Shown: one piece after another, positions 1-8,392 of the stretch
Layout: each line of letters opens with the position of its first letter
Position numbering within the stretch: position 1 is the stretch's first letter
DNA from: a bacterium
GTDB taxonomy: Bacteria; Cyanobacteriota; Sericytochromatia; S15B-MN24; UBA4093
NCBI GenBank assembly: GCA_017744355.1
Contig: JAGIBK010000004.1
Coordinates: 248,001-312,000 of the forward strand
DNA: 64,000 bases
Direction: 5' to 3'
Program-made: the position numbers and the translations under genes
Notes under the pieces: model-generated
Told to the model about the DNA's origin: nothing
Databases searched by the model: none
What the model saw: the letters and a program-made list of their open reading frames with translations, nothing else

Positions 1-61
1 TCGGGCCCATGCTCGCCAATCGCAGGGGCCAAGGTCTACGTGCCAAACAGAGAGATTCTCG

Positions 62-1168
62 TCAGCGTGTCGAGCGAGGGTAGGTCACGCGATAGATGCG
101 CCCGCCCGCGTCATCGCTCACCATGAGCGAGCCATCGGGGGCTTGCAGCACGTCCACGGGCCGCCCCCAGGCCTCGCCACCTCGCAGCCAGCCAGTGGCG
201 AAGTCCTCGTAGGAGACGGGCTTGCCGCCTTTGAAGCGGACCCGCACCACCTTGTAACCGGTCGGGGGTTGGCGATTCCAGGAGCCGTGGAAGGCGACGA
301 AGGCATCCCCCCGGTAGTCGGCGGGAAACTGAGCGCCCGTGTAGAAGGCGAGGCCCAACGCGGCCGAGTGGGCCTGGAAGGCGAGCGCGGGCGGCTCGGT
401 CTTGGCGCAGAGCGCGGGATCCCCCAGATCGGGGTCCGGGTGGCGATCGCCCCAGCAATAGGGCCAGCCGTAGTGCGCCCCTTCCTTGACGAGGTTCAAT
501 TCATCAGGCGGTTGGTCGTTGCCCATCCAGTCGCGGCCGTTGTCGGTGGCCCAGAGGGCCTTGGTCTCGGGGTGCCAGACGAAGCCGACCGCATTGCGCA
601 GGCCCTTGGCGAAGATCCGGCGCCCGCTGCCATCCGGCGCGAAGCGCATGATCGTCGCGCGGCGCTCGTCCTTCTCGATACAGGCGTTGCAGTCGGAGCC
701 CGCCGACACGTAGAGGCCCCCGTCCGGGCCGAAGCCGAGGGTCCGGGTCCAGTGCATGCCCCCGGCGGGCAGATCGCGGCTGAGCACCTGCTTGCGATCC
801 ACCTTGCCATCCCCGTCGGTGTCCTCGAGCTTGAGGATCGCGCCCGTCTCGGCGACGTAGAGCGCCCCGTCGCGCCAGGCGAGACCGTGGGGTCGATCGA
901 GCCCCGAGGCGAAGACCACGACGCGATCGGCGCGGCCGTCTCGGTTGCGATCGGGGAGGACGAGGATCTCACCCTTGTTCGGGCGGCTCACGGTCAAATC
1001 CCCTGCCGGCGAGAGGGCCATGAAGCGCAGGCCGGGCAGGCCCTCGACGAAGGGCGCGATCGCAAACCCCCGAGGCACCGTGAGCGGGTGAGGCAGGGGG
1101 GCGGCATCGGCCCCCGAGGCGAGTGCGCCGATGCCGAGAGCCAGGTTCAGCAGGATGCGTTTGCGCAT
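62..1168 (-). CDS. PQQ-dependent sugar dehydrogenase (sorbosone dehydrogenase-like), secreted
   Basis: Predicted periplasmic beta-propeller oxidoreductase of the soluble glucose/sorbosone dehydrogenase family, which oxidises sugars or aldoses with PQQ. The 368-residue protein starts with a signal peptide (RKR, then a hydrophobic stretch, Ala-rich end near residue 23). Family landmarks are RPHGLAW near residue 92, GMHWTRTLGFGPDG near 136, SDCNACIE near 157, GLRNAVGFVWHP near 191 and FHGSWNR near 294. Two Asp-rich loops (DRNRDGRAD and DTDGDGKVD) resemble calcium loops. The ATG at 1168 has GGAGG five bases upstream. It lies 29 bases after the P-type ATPase and is probably last in that operon. 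The substrate cannot be read from the sequence. Confidence 0.85.
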   Translation of the reverse strand: MRKRILLNLALGIGALASGADAAPLPHPLTVPRGFAIAPFVEGLPGLRFMALSPAGDLTVSRPNKGEILVLPDRNRDGRADRVVVFASGLDRPHGLAWRDGALYVAETGAILKLEDTDGDGKVDRKQVLSRDLPAGGMHWTRTLGFGPDGGLYVSAGSDCNACIEKDERRATIMRFAPDGSGRRIFAKGLRNAVGFVWHPETKALWATDNGRDWMGNDQPPDELNLVKEGAHYGWPYCWGDRHPDPDLGDPALCAKTEPPALAFQAHSAALGLAFYTGAQFPADYRGDAFVAFHGSWNRQPPTGYKVVRVRFKGGKPVSYEDFATGWLRGGEAWGRPVDVLQAPDGSLMVSDDAGGRIYRVTYPRSTR

Positions 1169-1197
1169 GGCGGCCTCCTCGCGAGGGGATCATGATA

Positions 1198-3930
1198 TCA
1201 CTCGCAAGGCTCGTTTGGTTGCCTAGCCCGGTTCGCGAGGGCGAGCTTGAGAAGCTCGGCGAGGACCGGCAGGCTCGCCGCGACCCCGACCCCGCGCGCG
1301 AGCTCGCCGAGCGAGAGCGGCACCGTGCCGAGCACCGCATGGAGGGGCGGGGCGTAGATCGCGAGCAGTTGGAGCGCCACCGCGATCGCAAGACCCAAGA
1401 GCATCCATGGGTTCGAGAAGATCCCCAGGCGCGAAAGGGGCTGCTCGATCGAGCGGAACACGAAAGCGCTGAACCACTGGAAGGCCACCAGGGTGACGAA
1501 GGCCATGGTCCGGGCCCGATCGAGCCCCCCCCCCCGCCCGAGCTCCCAGGCGAAAACGGCGAGGGTGCCCGTCGCCATGACCAGGGCGGCCGCGACCATC
1601 CGACGGATCATCTGCCGATCGACGAGCGGCGCGCCCGGCACCCGGGGCGGCTTGCGCATGTGGCCGGGCTCGGGCCGCTCGAGGGCCAGAGCCTTATCGA
1701 GCACGCCATCGGTGACCAGGTTGATCCAGAGGATCTGGACCGCCAGGAGGGGGAGCGGCAGCCCAATCGCCACCGCCGCCGAGATGGTAAGAATCTCGGC
1801 CAGGGTGGTCGAGAGGAGGTAATGCAGGACCTTTCGGAGGTTATCGGCAATGGTGCGGCCCTCCTCGACGGCCGCGACGATGCTCGCGAAGTTGTCGTCC
1901 ACCAGCACCATGTCGGCGGCCCCCTTGGCGACCTCGGTGCCGGTGCCCCCCATGGCCACCCCGATGTCCGCCTGGGCGAGAGCCGGCGCGTCGTTGACCC
2001 CGTCGCCCGTCATGGCCACGATCTCGCCCGAAGCCTGGAGGGCCCGGACGATCCGCAGCTTGTGCGCGGGGGACACCCTGGCGTAGACCGACGCCTCAGC
2101 CACCCGGGCCGCGAGCTGGACCTCGTCCAGCCCCTCGACCTCGCGCCCCTCGGCGACCTGACGCTGTCCGGCCCGCGCGATCCCCAGGCGCTCGGCGATG
2201 GCGCTCGCCGTGACGCGGTGGTCTCCTGTGATCATGGCGACCCGGATGCCTGCGGACTGGCAGACGCTCACGGCCTCAACTGCCTCGGGCCGCGGCGGAT
2301 CCCACATGCCGACGAGCCCCACCAGGGTGAGCCGGCCCGCCCCGGCCGGACACTCGAGGGCCTCGAGGCTCGCAGGTGGAGCCAGGCGCCCCACCGCGAG
2401 CACTCTGAGGGCTCGGCTCGCCATGGCCTCGAAAGCCTCCTGCCACCGTGCGCGGGCGGCCTCGTCCAGGGGCCGCAGCCCCCCTTCGGCGTCGAACTCG
2501 CTTCCGGCCATCGGCAAGAGGCGCTCCAGGGCGCCCTTGACGTAAGCGACCGTACCTTCCGGGGCCTCGTGAAGGGTCGCCATCCAGCGGCGCTCCGAGG
2601 CGAAGGGGATCTCGGCGAGGCGGGGCCAGTCCTCGTCGAAGCCCAGCTTGAGCGCGAGGCTCTGCAAGGCCCCCTCGGTAGGGTCCCCGAGCACGCGCCA
2701 GGCACCCTCGGCCTCCTCGAGGAGGGCGTCGTTGCAGAGGGCGCTGGCCGCCGCAAGCTCCCGGAGCGCTGCCCGTGGCAGGGGCGCGCCCTCCGGCTCG
2801 GGCAGCACCTCCCCCGCCGGGGCGTAGCCCTCGCCCGTCACCCGCACCCAGCCGCCCCCCACGTAGAGACGCTGGACCGTCATCTGGTTCAGAGTGAGGG
2901 TGCCGGTCTTGTCCGTCGCAATCACGGTCGCCGAGCCGAGGGCCTCGACGGCGGGCAGGTTGCGAATGAGGGCGTTGCGCCGGGCCATGCGCCAGACGCC
3001 CACCGCGAGCAGGACCGACACGACGATGGGCAGCCCCTCCGGGATGGCCGAAACCGCCATGCTGAGCGCCACTAGAAACATCCCGGCGGGCGGCAGCCCC
3101 CGCAGGATCCCGAGCGCGAGCACAACGGCGATGAGGCCCAGGATGCTGGCGCCCAGGACCCGGCTGAAGGCCCGGAACTGCCGCAGGAGGGGTGAGGTCA
3201 TCGAGACGCTCGCGACCTCGCCCGCGATCGCGCCAACCTCGCTGGCCATGCCGGTGGCGACCACCACCGCGCGCCCCCGGCCGAGGGTGACGCTCGTGTG
3301 CATGTAGACCATGTTCCGGCGATCGCCGAGGGGCAAATCGGGGGCCGAAAGCGGAGCCGGGTCCTTGGCCGAAGGCAGCGACTCGCCGGTCAGGGCCGAC
3401 TCGTCCACCCTCAGCTCGTAGACCTCGAGCAGGCGCGCGTCCGCCGCCACCCGATCCCCCGCCTCCAGCACCAGCACATCCCCGGGCACCACCTCGGAGG
3501 CGGGGAGCTCATGGACCCTCCCCTCGCGCAGCACCTTGGCCCTGGGGGCGGTCATCCGGCGCAGGGCGCAGAGCGCCTGCTCGGCACGGGCCTCCTGGAA
3601 GTAGCCGATCGTCGCGTTGAGCAGGACGATCCCGAGGATGACGTAGGGGTCGTAACGCTCGCCCACGAAGAAGGAGACGACCGCCGCCACGAGCAGCACA
3701 TAGATGAGCGGGCTCCGGAACTGGCGCAGGTAGCGCCGCCACGGCGCGGGCGGCTCGCGCTCGGCGAGCGCGTTGGCGCCGAAGTCCCGCAGGCGCCCTC
3801 GGGCCTCAGGGGCGGTGAGGCCCGAGGGCGCGGATCCCAGAACGTGAAGGACGCGCTCGCTTTCCAGCTGATGCCAGGGCCTGACCGAGGCGCGTGCCCT
3901 GACGCGGGTGGAGGGGGTATCGCGGACCAT
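1198..3930 (-). CDS. Cation-translocating P-type ATPase, Ca2+ type
   Basis: Membrane pump that uses ATP to move a cation, most likely Ca2+ (P2 family). All P-type signatures are present: TGES in the actuator domain, DKTGTLT with the phosphorylated Asp, MITGD, and TGDGVNDAPALAQADIG in the hinge. Ion-site helices carry PEGLP (M4), STTLAE (M5) and NLVTD (M6), the SERCA/PMCA-like pattern rather than the CPC of heavy-metal pumps. The 910-residue length and N-terminal cation-ATPase domain are normal. ATG at 3930 has GAGGAGG seven bases upstream. It begins 19 bases after the LeuB-like gene, so the two are probably cotranscribed. Mg2+ or Na+ transport is a less likely alternative. Confidence 0.9.
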   Translation of the reverse strand: MVRDTPSTRVRARASVRPWHQLESERVLHVLGSAPSGLTAPEARGRLRDFGANALAEREPPAPWRRYLRQFRSPLIYVLLVAAVVSFFVGERYDPYVILGIVLLNATIGYFQEARAEQALCALRRMTAPRAKVLREGRVHELPASEVVPGDVLVLEAGDRVAADARLLEVYELRVDESALTGESLPSAKDPAPLSAPDLPLGDRRNMVYMHTSVTLGRGRAVVVATGMASEVGAIAGEVASVSMTSPLLRQFRAFSRVLGASILGLIAVVLALGILRGLPPAGMFLVALSMAVSAIPEGLPIVVSVLLAVGVWRMARRNALIRNLPAVEALGSATVIATDKTGTLTLNQMTVQRLYVGGGWVRVTGEGYAPAGEVLPEPEGAPLPRAALRELAAASALCNDALLEEAEGAWRVLGDPTEGALQSLALKLGFDEDWPRLAEIPFASERRWMATLHEAPEGTVAYVKGALERLLPMAGSEFDAEGGLRPLDEAARARWQEAFEAMASRALRVLAVGRLAPPASLEALECPAGAGRLTLVGLVGMWDPPRPEAVEAVSVCQSAGIRVAMITGDHRVTASAIAERLGIARAGQRQVAEGREVEGLDEVQLAARVAEASVYARVSPAHKLRIVRALQASGEIVAMTGDGVNDAPALAQADIGVAMGGTGTEVAKGAADMVLVDDNFASIVAAVEEGRTIADNLRKVLHYLLSTTLAEILTISAAVAIGLPLPLLAVQILWINLVTDGVLDKALALERPEPGHMRKPPRVPGAPLVDRQMIRRMVAAALVMATGTLAVFAWELGRGGGLDRARTMAFVTLVAFQWFSAFVFRSIEQPLSRLGIFSNPWMLLGLAIAVALQLLAIYAPPLHAVLGTVPLSLGELARGVGVAASLPVLAELLKLALANRARQPNEPCE

Positions 3931-3949
3931 CTCGTCGCCTCCTCGCAGG

Positions 3950-5035
3950 CTAGCCTGGGGCCCTCAGGGCCGTGATCACCCGATCCACGAAGGCCCGGGT
4001 CGAGAGCGGCTTGCGGTTGTGCTGGCAGATGTCGAAGGTCCTCGCCCCGGCGGCGATGGCGTCGCTCACCGCCCGCCGGATCCCCGCGGCCTCCTCGGGC
4101 ATGCCGAGCGCCATCTCGAGCATCAAAGCCGCCGCCAGGATGGCCGCCGTCGGGTTCGCGCGCCCCTCGCCCTGCAGGCTGGGGGCCGAGCCGTGCCCCG
4201 GCGAGAAGAGCCCGCCGCCCTTCCGGCAGAGAACGGCCGAGGGGTGGAGGCCCATGGAGCCCGAAAGGCTCGCCGCCTGGGTCGAGAGCAGCTCCCCGGC
4301 CAAGATCTCGGCCAGGATGACATCGAAGCGGCGAGGGTTGAGGGAAAGCTCCAGCATGCACTGATCGAGATCGATCGGGGTGAAGCGCACCTGCGGGTAG
4401 GACGCGCTCAGCGCGGTGACCACCTCCAGCCAGAGCTCGCCGCTTTCGAGCACCTTGGCGAGCGTCGCCAGGGCCAGGTGGTTGCGACGATGCGCGGCGG
4501 CCTGGAAGCCGGCGTGCGCGACCCGCTCGATCTCGCTCTCCGAATAGACCAGGGTGTTCACCGCCACCCGGCGGCCCTCGCTCACCTCGATGCCGCGGGG
4601 ATGCCCGAAGTACAGCCCCGCCGACACGTCCCGCACGACCATCAGATCCACGCCCCGGACGATCTCGCGCCGATACGGGGAAATCCCGAGCAGGCTATCA
4701 TCGATGTGGAAGGGGCGCAGGTTGGCGTAGGCCCCAAGCCAGCCGTGAAGGCGCTGCATGGCGAGCTTGGGCTCCGAGAGGTGGGTGATGTGGCTCCAGT
4801 GGGCGCCGCCGACCGGACCGAGCAGCACCCCTTCTGCCTGCTCGCACAATTGCACCGTCTCGATGGGCAGGGACGACTTCCCCGCTGCGAGCGCGGCATC
4901 GCCGATCAGCCCACGGCTCAGCTCGACCCCGAAGCCGAAGCGCAGCCCAGCCGCCTCCAGCACCCGCCGAGCTTCCTCCATGACCTCCGGGCCGATGCCG
5001 TCGCCTGGCACCAGGCCCACGTGGATCGTCCTCAC
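3950..5035 (-). CDS. LeuB/isocitrate dehydrogenase-family protein with degenerate active site
   Basis: The 361-residue protein aligns end to end with 3-isopropylmalate dehydrogenase: GDGIGPEV at the N-terminus, LLGPVGG, YANLRP, VVRDVSAGLYFG and HGSAPSLQGEGRANP. Key residues differ. The catalytic Lys of the usual DKAN element is replaced (TLAK, then VLES). The metal-binding Asps of the GDILSDEA element read GELLSTQA (Asp to Glu and Asp to Thr). The first Arg of LRK is His, and the Asp of SAPDIAG is Ser. Arg of NLRP, Arg of VVRD, Tyr of GLYFG and the Asp in PIDLDQ remain. I infer it is not a normal LeuB; it may have a new substrate or a non-catalytic role. Start chosen at GTG 5035 (GGGAGG four bases upstream) over the upstream in-frame start. 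Confidence 0.8.
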   Translation of the reverse strand: MRTIHVGLVPGDGIGPEVMEEARRVLEAAGLRFGFGVELSRGLIGDAALAAGKSSLPIETVQLCEQAEGVLLGPVGGAHWSHITHLSEPKLAMQRLHGWLGAYANLRPFHIDDSLLGISPYRREIVRGVDLMVVRDVSAGLYFGHPRGIEVSEGRRVAVNTLVYSESEIERVAHAGFQAAAHRRNHLALATLAKVLESGELWLEVVTALSASYPQVRFTPIDLDQCMLELSLNPRRFDVILAEILAGELLSTQAASLSGSMGLHPSAVLCRKGGGLFSPGHGSAPSLQGEGRANPTAAILAAALMLEMALGMPEEAAGIRRAVSDAIAAGARTFDICQHNRKPLSTRAFVDRVITALRAPG

Positions 5036-5139
5036 CGTGCCTCCCGGCTCTGGTCGTCGTCCCATCCGTGGAACCTGTATACCAGAATCGCCCGGCGAGG
5101 CGGAGCCTCGACCGGACGATTGGGGATGGATGAAACCTA

Positions 5140-5170
5140 GCGGCTAGCGCCAGCGCCTGCGGCTAGCGCC
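5140..5170. repeat. Short direct repeat downstream of the Crp-like gene
   Basis: The 12-mer GCGGCTAGCGCC occurs at 5140-5151 and 5159-5170, just past the stop of the Crp/Fnr-like gene. It is small and could be chance; no terminator is obvious here. Confidence 0.35.
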
Positions 5171-5175
5171 CGCGG

Positions 5176-5889
5176 CTATCTCCAACGAACGAGGGCGTTG
5201 GGCTGGTTGATGGTGATCTGCTGGTGGGCGATCGAGATGACCCCGTCGTCCTGGAGACGGTTGAGGGCGCGGGTGACGGTCTCGCGGCTGGAGCCGACCA
5301 TGTTGGCCAGGTCCTGGTGGGTCATCTTGAGGTTGATGAGCACCTTGCTGCCGATGGCGCGCCCTTCGCTCTTGGAGAGCAGGTTAAGGGTGCTCGCGAC
5401 GCGCTCGTGCACGTCCTTGAAGGCCAGGTCCTCAACCTGCTGGTTGACCTGACGGATGCGACGGGTGAGATCGCCCATGATCTGCATGGCGATGGAGGGG
5501 TTCTCCGAGAGGATCCGCTCGAAGTCGCGCTTGGCGACGGTGTAGACCGTGGCCGCATCGTCGATGACCTCGGCGGTCGCCGAGCGGGGGAGATTGTCGA
5601 AGATGGCCATCTCACCGAAGAAGTCACCGGGCTGCATGATGGTGAGGGTTTTCTCGCGGCCATCCTCGGTGATCTTCGAGATCTTCACGCGGCCGACCTT
5701 GAGGATGTAGAGGGTGTCCCCCTCGTCGCCCTCATGGAAGATGATGCTCTTCTTGGCGTAGGTCTTCTCGCCGGTGATCGCGGCGACGCGGGACAGGCTC
5801 TCGGGCGAGACCCCCTTGAAGATCGAGACCCGCTGGAGGAAAGCGACGGCGTTCGTCGAAGACGTCAGGGGAACTTCCTTGGGCGCCAA
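5176..5889 (-). CDS. Crp/Fnr-family transcriptional regulator
   Basis: DNA-binding regulator of 237 residues: an N-terminal cyclic-nucleotide-binding fold (GDEGDTLYILKVGRV, then PGDFFGEMAIFDNLPRSATA, where FGEM and the Arg-Ser-Ala-Thr element form the phosphate cassette) and a C-terminal winged helix (MTHQDLANMVGSSRETVTRA). Conservation of the RSA(T) cassette suggests it can bind cAMP or a similar ligand; no Fnr-type cysteine cluster is seen. Start placed at TTG 5889, six bases after a perfect AAGGAGG at 5896-5902, removing 30 residues of unlikely leader. It has its own promoter and reads away from wecB's terminator, so it is probably monocistronic. Confidence 0.92.
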   Translation of the reverse strand: MAPKEVPLTSSTNAVAFLQRVSIFKGVSPESLSRVAAITGEKTYAKKSIIFHEGDEGDTLYILKVGRVKISKITEDGREKTLTIMQPGDFFGEMAIFDNLPRSATAEVIDDAATVYTVAKRDFERILSENPSIAMQIMGDLTRRIRQVNQQVEDLAFKDVHERVASTLNLLSKSEGRAIGSKVLINLKMTHQDLANMVGSSRETVTRALNRLQDDGVISIAHQQITINQPNALVRWR

Positions 5890-5965
5890 CGGGAACCTCC
5901 TTCTCCCACGAGCGGGATGCGTGCAGGATGTCAACAAATCCAGGTCGCTGCGAATGTGGCAAGCA

Positions 5966-5995
5966 ATTATAACAACCAAAGGAACACCGGAACAA
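5966..5995 (-). promoter_or_regulatory. Sigma70-type promoter for the Crp/Fnr-family gene
   Basis: On the minus strand a perfect TATAAT (5966-5971) lies 18 bases downstream of TTGTTC (5990-5995), about 75 bases before the TTG start. Three TAAC-rich words further upstream (6047-6082) may be operator sequence, but no CRP-type TGTGA palindrome was found. Confidence 0.6.
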
Positions 5996-6128
5996 GATCG
6001 AAAACTCGCTTGCTGAGCGGATTCACGAAACGTTACAGAGCCCTGGGTGTTACATAACCTAGCTTAGACCATAACATAACAAGCCCTGATTACGTTAGGC
6101 CGTGCGCTTTGTCACATGTCCGGGACGC

Positions 6129-6160
6129 AAAAAAAGCGGGAGGCATCGCCTCCCGCTCTT
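6129..6160 (-). terminator. Rho-independent terminator after wecB
   Basis: A GCGGGAGGC/GCCTCCCGC hairpin at 6136-6156 is followed on the minus strand by seven T residues (6129-6135), 15 bases past the wecB stop. Confidence 0.9.
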
Positions 6161-6170
6161 CGAAGTCAGA

Positions 6171-7316
6171 TCAGGCCTTCACGGGCGCCTGAGGGTGGAA
6201 CTCGTCGGTCGGGCGATCGCTTCTAAGACCGAAGAAGAAGCGGATCGCCTCGACGATGCGCGCAGCCGCATGACCATCGCCGTAGGGGTTCACCGCGTTC
6301 GCCATCCGGGCGTAGGCCGCGGGGTCGTCCAGCAGCTCCTGAGCGTTGTTGAAGATGACCTCGCGCTCGACGCCCACCAGGCGGACGGTGCCCGCCTCGA
6401 CCGCCTCGGGGCGCTCGGTGGTGGTGCGCATGACGAGCACCGGCTTGCCGAGGCTCGGCCCCTCTTCCTGCACGCCGCCCGAGTCGGTCAGGATGAGGGT
6501 CGCTTCCTTCATGGCCTTGACGAAGGGGGCGTAATCGAGCGGATCGATGATCGCCACTCGGTCGAGCCCGCCCAGGATCTCGCGGGCGGTGTTCTGGACG
6601 ATGGGGTTCAGGTGGGCGGGGAAGACCACGTCCACGTCGGGGTTGCGCTCGACCAGATCCCGGACCGCCCAGCAGATGTCGCGCAGGGGCTCGCCCCAGT
6701 TCTCGCGGCGGTGGGCCGTCACCAGGATCGTCCGGCGACCGGTGGCGGGGGCGTCGATCTTGCCGGCGGTCTCGAGCAAGGCGTCGATGACCGTGTTACC
6801 CGTCAGGAAGATCCCCTCGCTCGAAATCCCGTCGCGGCGGAGGTTATCGACCGCCTTGGACGTCGGGGCGAAGTGCAGGCGGGTGAGCTGGCTCGCCACG
6901 CGCCGGTTCATCTCCTCGGGGAAGGGGTTGTAGAGATCCTCGGTGCGCAGGCCCGCCTCCACGTGCCCCACCGGGATCTGCTCGTAGAAGGCGGCCAGGC
7001 TGCTTGCCATGGTGGTGCTGGTGTCGCCGTGGACGAGCACCAGCTGGGGCTTGAGCTCCTTGAGGACGGGGGTGAGCTGGGTGAGGACCCGGCCCGTGAG
7101 GTCCGGCAGGGTCTGGCCCGGCTGCATCAGGTCCAGATCAGCGTCCGGGACGATGCCGAAGAGGTCCAGGACCTGGTCGAGCATCTGACGGTGCTGGGCG
7201 GTGACGCAGACCTTGAGGTCCAGATCGTGAGCCTTGGCGATCGCAAGGACCACCGGCGCCATCTTGATGGCCTCGGGGCGGGTGCCGAAGACGCAGAGAA
7301 CAGTGGGTTTATTCAC
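6171..7316 (-). CDS. wecB: UDP-N-acetylglucosamine 2-epimerase (non-hydrolysing)
   Basis: Cytoplasmic enzyme interconverting UDP-GlcNAc and UDP-ManNAc, the donor for envelope polysaccharides. The 381-residue protein has the FGTRPEAIKMAP start, GDTSTTMA, GHVEAGLRT and PFPEEMNR (catalytic acids), VTAHRRENWG (catalytic His) and LTDSGGVQEE motifs of the WecB/MnaA family. GTG start at 7316 overlaps the end of the wecA-like gene by eight bases, so translation is probably coupled. It is last in an rpiB-glyA-wecA-wecB run and is followed by a strong terminator. Confidence 0.96.
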   Translation of the reverse strand: MNKPTVLCVFGTRPEAIKMAPVVLAIAKAHDLDLKVCVTAQHRQMLDQVLDLFGIVPDADLDLMQPGQTLPDLTGRVLTQLTPVLKELKPQLVLVHGDTSTTMASSLAAFYEQIPVGHVEAGLRTEDLYNPFPEEMNRRVASQLTRLHFAPTSKAVDNLRRDGISSEGIFLTGNTVIDALLETAGKIDAPATGRRTILVTAHRRENWGEPLRDICWAVRDLVERNPDVDVVFPAHLNPIVQNTAREILGGLDRVAIIDPLDYAPFVKAMKEATLILTDSGGVQEEGPSLGKPVLVMRTTTERPEAVEAGTVRLVGVEREVIFNNAQELLDDPAAYARMANAVNPYGDGHAAARIVEAIRFFFGLRSDRPTDEFHPQAPVKA

Positions 7317-8385
7317 CTTTGGTTTCCTTGGATGTCGTGAGGCGCGAGGCGCGGTAGAGACGGAAGATGCCGTAAGCCAGGAAGCAGCCGCCCGCCAAGA
7401 GGACCGGGTAGCCGCCCTCGACCCCGGCGAGCCAGAGGGCGGTGCCGGCGAGCGTCAGACAGATGCCGTAGATGACGAGGACCGCGCGCCGCTGGGTCAG
7501 CCCCGCATCCAGCAGCCGGTGGTGCAGGTGGCCGCGGTCCGGGCTGAAGATGGGCTTGCGGTTCCAGGCCCGGCGCAGGATGGCAAAGGCCGTGTCCAGG
7601 ATGGGCACGCCCAGGATGAGCAGGGGCAGGGCGAAGGCCACCGCCGCCACCAGCTTGAGCACGCCCATGATCGAGATGGAGGCGAGGGTGAAGCCCAGGA
7701 AGAGGGCCCCGCCGTCCCCCATGAAGATCTTGGCCGGGTTGAAGTTGTAGCGCAGAAAGCCGATGGTCGCCCCGGCGAGGGCGAGGGCCATCAGCCCCGC
7801 GATGGGCTGGTTGGTCTGGAGGGCGATGATGCCGATGGTGCCCGCCGCGATCAGGCTGACCCCGCCCGCGAGCCCGTCCAGGCCGTCGATCAGGTTGATG
7901 GTGTTGGTGATGCCGACCAGGTAGAAGACCGTCAGCGCCACCGGGATGAGGCCCGGCAAGAAGTAGAGGCCGCTCGCCCAGGGATTCGAGACGAACTCGA
8001 TCCGCACCCCGTAGTAGTAGGCGGCGAGCGCTGCCAGGATCTGGAGGCCGAACTTGACCTTGGCGTTGAGCGGCTTGAGGTCGTCGACGATGCCCACGAG
8101 GAACATCAGGGCCCCACCGATCAGCACCCCACGCAGGGGCCCTTCGAGGGCGAAGAGCTCACCTGGCACCAGCAGCTCCATGGCCGCCAGGCCGATGAGG
8201 AAGCCCGCGAAGATGGCGACGCCCCCCAGGCGGGGGATGGGGATGGTGTGGACCTTGCGCGCATCCGGGGTGTCCACCTTGCCGATCTTGTAGGCAAGGC
8301 GGACGACCCACGGGATGAGGATGTCCGTGGCGAGCCACGGAGCCATCACGGACAGGGCGACGACGAGCAGCCAGTAATCGGGCAC
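7309..8385 (-). CDS. wecA: Undecaprenyl-phosphate GlcNAc-1-phosphate transferase (WecA/TagO/MraY family)
   Basis: Integral membrane enzyme that moves a HexNAc-1-phosphate from UDP-sugar to undecaprenyl phosphate, starting a surface glycan. The 358-residue protein has about ten hydrophobic segments. It carries the family's Asp-rich loops: GIVDDLK near residue 99, NTINLIDGLDGLAGG near 160 and MGDGGALFLG near 216. HTIPIPRLGG near residue 47 matches the N-terminal loop. GTG start at 8385, seven bases after the glyA stop, with only a weak ribosome site, so it probably relies on coupling to glyA. With overlapping wecB it forms a glycan-priming pair. Confidence 0.93.
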   Translation of the reverse strand: MPDYWLLVVALSVMAPWLATDILIPWVVRLAYKIGKVDTPDARKVHTIPIPRLGGVAIFAGFLIGLAAMELLVPGELFALEGPLRGVLIGGALMFLVGIVDDLKPLNAKVKFGLQILAALAAYYYGVRIEFVSNPWASGLYFLPGLIPVALTVFYLVGITNTINLIDGLDGLAGGVSLIAAGTIGIIALQTNQPIAGLMALALAGATIGFLRYNFNPAKIFMGDGGALFLGFTLASISIMGVLKLVAAVAFALPLLILGVPILDTAFAILRRAWNRKPIFSPDRGHLHHRLLDAGLTQRRAVLVIYGICLTLAGTALWLAGVEGGYPVLLAGGCFLAYGIFRLYRASRLTTSKETKGE

Positions 8386-8392
8386 GATAGGC

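Noticed and set aside
5990..6110. A CRP-type TGTGA-N6-TCACA operator upstream of the Crp/Fnr-like gene
   Set aside because: Only TAAC-rich repeats are present; no such palindrome could be found.
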